A DNA stretch of 64,000 nucleotides from assembly GCA_937949945.1 (NCBI GenBank), contig CALFEQ010000194.1, forward strand, positions 1-64,000. The letters run 5' to 3'. A program made the translations under genes and the position numbers. The DNA comes from an uncultured Myxococcales bacterium. GTDB taxonomy: Bacteria > Myxococcota_A > Polyangia > Polyangiales > Polyangiaceae. The notes below the pieces were generated by a model. It worked only from the letters and a program-made list of their open reading frames with translations. It was not told the DNA's origin and ran no database searches. Of this stretch, positions 59,522 to 64,000 are shown in pieces (positions within the stretch are counted from its first letter, which is position 1; every line of letters begins with the position of its first letter).

Positions 59522-60985
59522 ATGCCCGGCTGGCTCTCCGAGCTCCTTCCGATCCTCGCGCTTCTCGCCCTCATCGTCGTCATCGTCAAGAGGCTGCCGC
59601 GCGTCGACCTCGGGCACTCGCAGGCGTTCTTGCGACGGCGGTTCCTGAACTGGTTCCCCGTCGGGCTGACGTACGCGTTCCTCTACATGGCGCGGTACAA
59701 CCTCAACGTCTGCACCAACATCGTCTTCGACAAGGCGCAGTTCTCGACGATCTACTTCTGGGGGACCCTCACGTACGGGGTGTCGTTCGTCATCAACGGG
59801 CCGCTGACGGACCGCCTCGGAGGCAAGCGGACGATTCTGGTGTCGGCGATCGGCGCGCTCCTCGCGAACAGCCTCATGGGGCTGTTCGTCATGCGCGCCA
59901 TGCAGGGGGACGCGGTCCCCAAGGAGGCGCAGGCGGATCTCGTGCCGATCCTGAGCTTCCTCTACGCGCTGAACATGTACTTCCAGAGCTTCGGCGCGGT
60001 CGCCATCGTGAAGGTGAACTCGGCGTGGTTCCACCTGCGCGAGCGCGGCACCTTCGGAGGCATCTTCGGGATCCTGATCTCGCTCGGCCTCTACTTCGCG
60101 TTCGACTGGTGCAGGTTCATCGTCGAGAAGACGAGCGCGCCGTTCGCCTTCTTCATTCCGGCCGGGATCCTGGCGTTCTTCGCGGTCGTCGACCTCGTCC
60201 TCGTGCGCGACACGCCCGGCGAGGCGGGGCACCAGGACTTCGATCTCGGCGACGCGTCCTCGGGCGACGACGGCCCGCGGCTCCCGGTGATCGAGGTGTT
60301 CTTGCGCATGATCAAGAACCCCGCGATCGTCACCATCGCCATCATCGAGTTCTGCAGCGGTTACCTCCGCAACGCGATCCTCCAGTACTACAAGCCGTTC
60401 GCGGAGGAGACCCATCGCGCGGCGTCTCCGATGATGAAGCAAGCGGCCGCCAAGCTCGGCGCCGACGCCGTCGCGGCGCTGCCGACGGAGTTCGTCCACG
60501 ACAACTGGGGGATGCTCAACTGCATGGCTGGCATCACCGGCGGCGTCATCGCCGGGCTCATCTCCGATCGCGTCTTCGGGTCCCGGCGCGGTCCGGTCGC
60601 GTGCGTGCTCTACGCCGTGATGCTCGTCGGCTCGTTGCTCATGTTCCCGACGCTCCCGACGCGCGCGCTCGGATGGGTCGTCGTCGTGATGACGCTCGCG
60701 ATCATCGGCGTCCACGGCATGCTCTCCGGCACCGCGAGCATGGACTTCGGCGGGAAGAAGAACGTGGGCATCGTCGTCGGGATCATCGACGGGATGGTCT
60801 ACCTGGGCACGGCCGTCGAGGCGCGCGTGCTCGGCCGTGTCCTGCCGAAGGACGGGGCGCAGCACGATGCCAGCAACTGGTGGACGTGGCCGGCCGTGAT
60901 GGTGCCCGTCGCGCTCGTCGGCTTCTTGCTCGCGACGCGGGTCTGGAACGCGCGCCCGAAACCGAAGGCCTTCGCGGCGCACTGA
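59522..60985 (+). CDS. OPA-type major facilitator transporter
   Basis: 487 residues and about twelve membrane helices. RRRFLNWFPVGLTYAFLYMARYN starts the core (Y-M-x-R-Y-N is typical of the organophosphate:phosphate antiporter family), and VINGPLTDRLGGKRTILVSA is the first MFS loop. Helices include FFIPAGILAFFAVVDLVLV and VVVVMTLAIIGVHGMLSG, with ISDRVFGSRRGPVAC as the second loop. An extra N-terminal helix (LLPILALLALIVVIVK) is present. OPA members exchange sugar or glycerol phosphates for inorganic phosphate. Substrate not fixed. Confidence 0.9.
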   Translation: MPGWLSELLPILALLALIVVIVKRLPRVDLGHSQAFLRRRFLNWFPVGLTYAFLYMARYNLNVCTNIVFDKAQFSTIYFWGTLTYGVSFVINGPLTDRLGGKRTILVSAIGALLANSLMGLFVMRAMQGDAVPKEAQADLVPILSFLYALNMYFQSFGAVAIVKVNSAWFHLRERGTFGGIFGILISLGLYFAFDWCRFIVEKTSAPFAFFIPAGILAFFAVVDLVLVRDTPGEAGHQDFDLGDASSGDDGPRLPVIEVFLRMIKNPAIVTIAIIEFCSGYLRNAILQYYKPFAEETHRAASPMMKQAAAKLGADAVAALPTEFVHDNWGMLNCMAGITGGVIAGLISDRVFGSRRGPVACVLYAVMLVGSLLMFPTLPTRALGWVVVVMTLAIIGVHGMLSGTASMDFGGKKNVGIVVGIIDGMVYLGTAVEARVLGRVLPKDGAQHDASNWWTWPAVMVPVALVGFLLATRVWNARPKPKAFAAH

Positions 60986-61004
60986 AAGCCAGGCGGCGGG
61001 CGAG

Positions 61005-61469
61005 TCAGCGCATCCGATCGAGCTCGCGTTCGATCGCGTCGAGCAGCGCGGACTCCTCGTCCGAGAGCGGAGGATCGAGGTCGATGCCGTCCGTGGGGAG
61101 GGACGGGCGCCGGGCCTTCGCGAGGTGGACGCGCAGCCAGACGTGCTCGATGGTCCCGAAGCGCTCGCCGGCGCCGAAGAAGAGCGCGACGAGGTCGGGG
61201 CCGACGGAGCGTCGCGGCGCCGGACGGATCTCGAGGCGGCGTCCGTTCGTGAGCGTCGCGGTGAGGCCCGCCACGAGGTGGTCGACCGGATCGTGGAGTT
61301 GCGAAGGCGCGCCCGGCGCACCGCTCGCGAGCCAGTCGGCGACGGTCGTGTCCGTCGCGGGGATGCCGAGCGTCATCCCTTCGGGGGCGAGGGCGCGCTC
61401 GATCGCGGCGAGCGTCGCCGCGCCCGGCACGCCGACGAGGAGGCTTCTGCGATCGATCTCGAAGCTCAT
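61005..61469 (-). CDS. Stand-alone partial FAD-binding (PCMH-type) protein
   Basis: 154 residues whose ATG overlaps the stop of the oxidase gene (ATGA). IDRRSLLVGVPGAATLAAIE and RALAPEGMTLGIPATDTTVA, then LTATLTNGRRLEIRPAPRRS and GERFGTIEHVWLRVH, resemble the latter part of a PCMH-type FAD-binding domain. It lacks the N-terminal FAD motifs and any cap domain. It is about half of a GlcE-like subunit. It may be a non-catalytic partner of the oxidase it is coupled to. Confidence 0.75.
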   Translation of the reverse strand: MSFEIDRRSLLVGVPGAATLAAIERALAPEGMTLGIPATDTTVADWLASGAPGAPSQLHDPVDHLVAGLTATLTNGRRLEIRPAPRRSVGPDLVALFFGAGERFGTIEHVWLRVHLAKARRPSLPTDGIDLDPPLSDEESALLDAIERELDRMR

Positions 61470-63046
61470 GCGGTCACCTGCCTGGGGTGCGCGTCGTCGA
61501 CGTACGGCGTCGGCGCGTCGGGCATCAGGTTGCCGGGGTTGAGGATGCCCTTCGGATCGAACGCGCGCTTGAGCGCCTTCACGACGTCGATGCCCGTCGA
61601 GCCGAGCTCGGTCGAAAGGCGCGGCGCCTTCGAGCGTCCCGCTCCGTGGTGGTGGGCGAGCGTGCCGCCGGCCTCGACGGCCGCCGCGAGCGCGGCCTTC
61701 CACGCGCGGTCGTACGTGGCCTCGCAGCGAGCGTCCCAGCCCTCGCGCCCGCTCTCGGCCGGCGCTGCGGTTCCGGCGAACGAGAAGTAGATGCAGCAGC
61801 CGTCCGGGTACGCATGGCTCAGGTGGGCCATCACGAAGACGTGCTTGCCGAGCGCCTTGCGCACGCCGTCGTAGAGCGCGCCGAGCTTCGACCACGGCGC
61901 GGCGACCTCCATCGTGTCGGAGAAGAGACCGGCGGCGAACACCGGCGCCTGCCGGTAGCTCACGGAGTAGCGGTGCAAGAGCCACTTGCGCGCGGGGCCT
62001 TCGCCCTCGTAGCGCGCGCGCATCCCTTCGAGCATCCTCCGTGCGGCCTCGAGGTCGCGCGCGGGCTCGTCGCCTTCGCCTTCGAAGATGACGACGAGGA
62101 GCGAGCCTCCGAGCAGGGCGCTGCCGAACGATCCCTCGAGCAGCTCGTTGATCGCGCCCGGGTGACGGAGCAGGCGGCGCAGCGCCGCCGCGCCGAGCCC
62201 TGGCGCCTCGCCCGAGTCGACACCGCCTTTCTTGACGGAGCCGCGCCGCGCGAGCATCGCGTCGAACGGGTCGTACAGGCGCGCGACCGCGGGGCGCAGG
62301 CCCGCTTGGAACATCGCGCGCATCGCCTCCCAGCCGTGCTCGGTGGTCGGGAACGAGAACGCGGCGAACGCCCGCGCCGTCGGGCGCGGGTGCAGGCGCA
62401 GCTTCGCGCTCGTGACCACGGCGAGCGTGCCTTCGCTCCCGACGACGAGCGGGATCAGGTTCGGACCGCTCGTGCGGTGACGGAGCGTGACGACCTCGCC
62501 GGTGCCCGTCACGCACTCGAGCGCGAGGACCATGTCCTCGATCTTCCCGTACTTGCCCGAGCACTGGCCGGCGCTGCGCGCCGCGATCCATCCGCCGACG
62601 GTGCTGCACAGGATGGAGGAGGGGAAGTGGCCGAGCGTGAAGCCGCGGCGCTCGAGATCCTCCTCGAGCGGCAGGCCCATGTGCCCGGCCTCGACGTCGA
62701 GCGTGCGGGCGCGCTCGTCGAGCTCGCGCCAGCGCGTCATCCGTTTCAAGTCGAGCACGATCATGCGCTCGTGAGGCAGGACGCCGGCGCAGACGCCGCT
62801 GCCTGCTCCGAACGGGACGATGGGCGTCTCGGTCTCGTACGCCCAGCGAACGACGCGCGCGACCTCTTCGGTCGAGGACGGCCACACGATCCCCGCCGGC
62901 CGGTGCTGGGCGACGTTGCCCGCGCGCACCGCGAGGTGATGGCGTGGCCACAGGTCCCTCGCGTAGGCGACCCGGTCCGCCGCGTCTGCGCTCGTACGCA
63001 CGCCGGGCACGGCGCGGGAGAGCTCGAGGGCAGGGTCGGAGCGCAT
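61466..63046 (-). CDS. FAD-binding oxidase (alkyl-DHAP-synthase/glycolate-oxidase-like)
   Basis: 526 residues from ATG 63046. ETPIVPFGAGSGVCAGVLPH is the PCMH FAD loop, and HFPSSILCSTVGGWIAARSA with GQCSGKYGKIEDMVLALECV and PLVVGSEGTLAVVTSAKLRL complete it. The C-terminal domain has VFVMAHLSHAYPDGCCIYFS and GTLAHHHGAGRSKAP, with FDPKGILNPGNLMP at the end. The H-H-H-G block is typical of alkyl-dihydroxyacetonephosphate synthases, which make ether lipids; D-lactate and glycolate dehydrogenases share the fold. The small partner gene overlaps its stop. Confidence 0.9.
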   Translation of the reverse strand: MRSDPALELSRAVPGVRTSADAADRVAYARDLWPRHHLAVRAGNVAQHRPAGIVWPSSTEEVARVVRWAYETETPIVPFGAGSGVCAGVLPHERMIVLDLKRMTRWRELDERARTLDVEAGHMGLPLEEDLERRGFTLGHFPSSILCSTVGGWIAARSAGQCSGKYGKIEDMVLALECVTGTGEVVTLRHRTSGPNLIPLVVGSEGTLAVVTSAKLRLHPRPTARAFAAFSFPTTEHGWEAMRAMFQAGLRPAVARLYDPFDAMLARRGSVKKGGVDSGEAPGLGAAALRRLLRHPGAINELLEGSFGSALLGGSLLVVIFEGEGDEPARDLEAARRMLEGMRARYEGEGPARKWLLHRYSVSYRQAPVFAAGLFSDTMEVAAPWSKLGALYDGVRKALGKHVFVMAHLSHAYPDGCCIYFSFAGTAAPAESGREGWDARCEATYDRAWKAALAAAVEAGGTLAHHHGAGRSKAPRLSTELGSTGIDVVKALKRAFDPKGILNPGNLMPDAPTPYVDDAHPRQVTA

Positions 63047-63145
63047 CGGTGAACGACTATACCTTCGATGGACGGCCGCGTCCCGGCGGTCGTCGGGCGC
63101 ATCCCTGCTTGCGTTTCGCGCCTCGGGCGCGCTACTTCCGGCCGC

Positions 63146-64000
63146 ATGCCCACGCTCCTCGAAGCTCTCTCCGCTGGTCCGCTCGTCGTCGACGGGGCCA
63201 TGGGCTCGCAGCTCTACGAGCGCGGCATCCTCTACAACGTCTGCCTCGAGGAGCTCTGCGTCTCGAAGCCCGACGTCATCCGCAAGGTCCACGAGGATTA
63301 CGTCCGCGCGGGCGCGCAGGTGCTCGAGACCAACACGTTCGGCGCGAACGCGATGCGCCTCGAGAAGCACGGGCTCTCGGGCAAGGTCAAGGAGCTCAAC
63401 GAGGCCGCGGTGAAGGTCGCGCGCGAGGCTGCCGGCGCCAAGGCGTTCGTCGTCGGTGCGATCGGTCCGTCGGGCTACTTCCTCGGCGAGGCGATCCCGG
63501 ACGACCTCGCGAAGGTCCGCAACGTCCTCCTCGAGCAGGCGAGGGCCCTCGTCGGTGCCGGCGTGGACGCGGTCCTCGTCGAGACGTTCCGCCAGACGAA
63601 CGAGCTTCGCATCGCGATCGAGAGCGCCGTGCAGGCCGTCCGTGCCGCCGGCGTGAAGATCCCGGTCATCGCGTCGGCGTCCGTCGACGAGCAAAGCCGC
63701 ATGGCCGACGGCACGAGCGCGGCCGAGATCGCCCGGCTGATGCGCGAGTGGGGCGCGGACGTCATCGGCGCGAACTGCTGCGACGGGCCGATGAACGTGC
63801 TCGAGGCGATCCAACCGATGCTCGAGCTCGGTCTGCCGGTGTGGGCGGTGCCGAACGCGGGCCTCCCACGGCGCGTCGACGAGCGGCTCGTCTACGTGTC
63901 GACCGCCGAGTACTTCGGCGTCTACGCGCGCCGCATGTTCAAGCTCGGCGTGAAGCTCGTCGGAGGCTGCTGCGGCACGACGCCCGATCACGTGCGGCGC
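63146..64000 (+). CDS. Homocysteine S-methyltransferase domain protein, 5' part (runs off the right edge)
   Basis: 285 residues are visible. LLEALSAGPLVVDGAMGSQL opens the barrel, and YVRAGAQVLETNTFGANAMR, VVGAIGPSGYFLGEAI and GANCCDGPMNVLEAI follow, with GGCCGTTPDH near the end. The zinc Cys set (one in GANCC and the pair in GGCCG) is complete. This domain transfers methyl groups to homocysteine in BHMT-like enzymes and in the N-terminus of MetH. Fusion with methylenetetrahydrofolate reductase is common when it begins a gene like this, but the rest is outside the window. Confidence 0.92.
   Translation, partial: MPTLLEALSAGPLVVDGAMGSQLYERGILYNVCLEELCVSKPDVIRKVHEDYVRAGAQVLETNTFGANAMRLEKHGLSGKVKELNEAAVKVAREAAGAKAFVVGAIGPSGYFLGEAIPDDLAKVRNVLLEQARALVGAGVDAVLVETFRQTNELRIAIESAVQAVRAAGVKIPVIASASVDEQSRMADGTSAAEIARLMREWGADVIGANCCDGPMNVLEAIQPMLELGLPVWAVPNAGLPRRVDERLVYVSTAEYFGVYARRMFKLGVKLVGGCCGTTPDHVRR

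Overview
The window is very GC-rich DNA (estimated by eye at about 70% or more) with dense coding, a strong bias to G/C at third codon positions, and many exported lipoproteins. A Hanks-type kinase, Ser/Gly-rich secreted proteins, a small ribbon-helix-helix protein of a type common in myxobacteria, and a c-type cytochrome/copper oxygenase gene set together suggest a member of the Myxococcota (Polyangia-like). The assignment rests on gene style and family content, not on a marker-gene tree.

Layout. 1-943: 5' part of a glycogen synthase gene. 1222-14104: a mostly plus-strand run of two ATP-grasp ligases, a peptidase-E-like hydrolase with a Cys nucleophile, two alpha/beta-hydrolases, a GCS2-type glutamate-cysteine ligase fused to a CBS pair, and an AstE/AspA-type deacylase. 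It is interrupted only by a membrane Ser/Thr kinase and a VWA lipoprotein, and is the best candidate here for an uncharacterised amide- or peptide-forming pathway. 14129-26000: secreted peptidases and lipoproteins, including a LamG lipoprotein with an in-frame stop, a predicted diiron oxidase, a frameshifted membrane protein, and a Fam20-like exported kinase. 26058-36179: ribbon-helix-helix protein, Ctp protease, glycosyltransferase, ssb, and a translation block (rpmE, DUF1385 membrane protein, VOC protein, prfA, conserved hypothetical). 36287-43327: four minus-strand genes for exported proteins: HEAT-repeat protein, protein-arginine deiminase, haem/copper oxygenase-like protein, and a six-hairpin glycosidase. 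43561-50636: HIT protein, a third ATP-grasp, a lipoprotein methyltransferase with a His-rich tract, tRNA-Cys, serS. 50978-57334: lipoproteins, including one behind a cobalamin riboswitch, a cNMP-binding DUF1003 protein, and a trypsin-like protein with Thr in place of the catalytic Ser. 57721-64000: dihaem cytochrome, OPA/MFS transporter, FAD oxidase pair, and the start of a homocysteine methyltransferase gene.

A second theme is a family of intergenic elements built from variable 7-bp repeats, usually with one arm inverted relative to the other. Six clear examples and two related ones all lie next to gene 3' ends, and none is in a purely divergent promoter gap. One of them runs up to the start codon of the second ATP-grasp gene and supplies its Shine-Dalgarno sequence.

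Limits: all family calls come from reading motifs; no database search, alignment or folding program was run.
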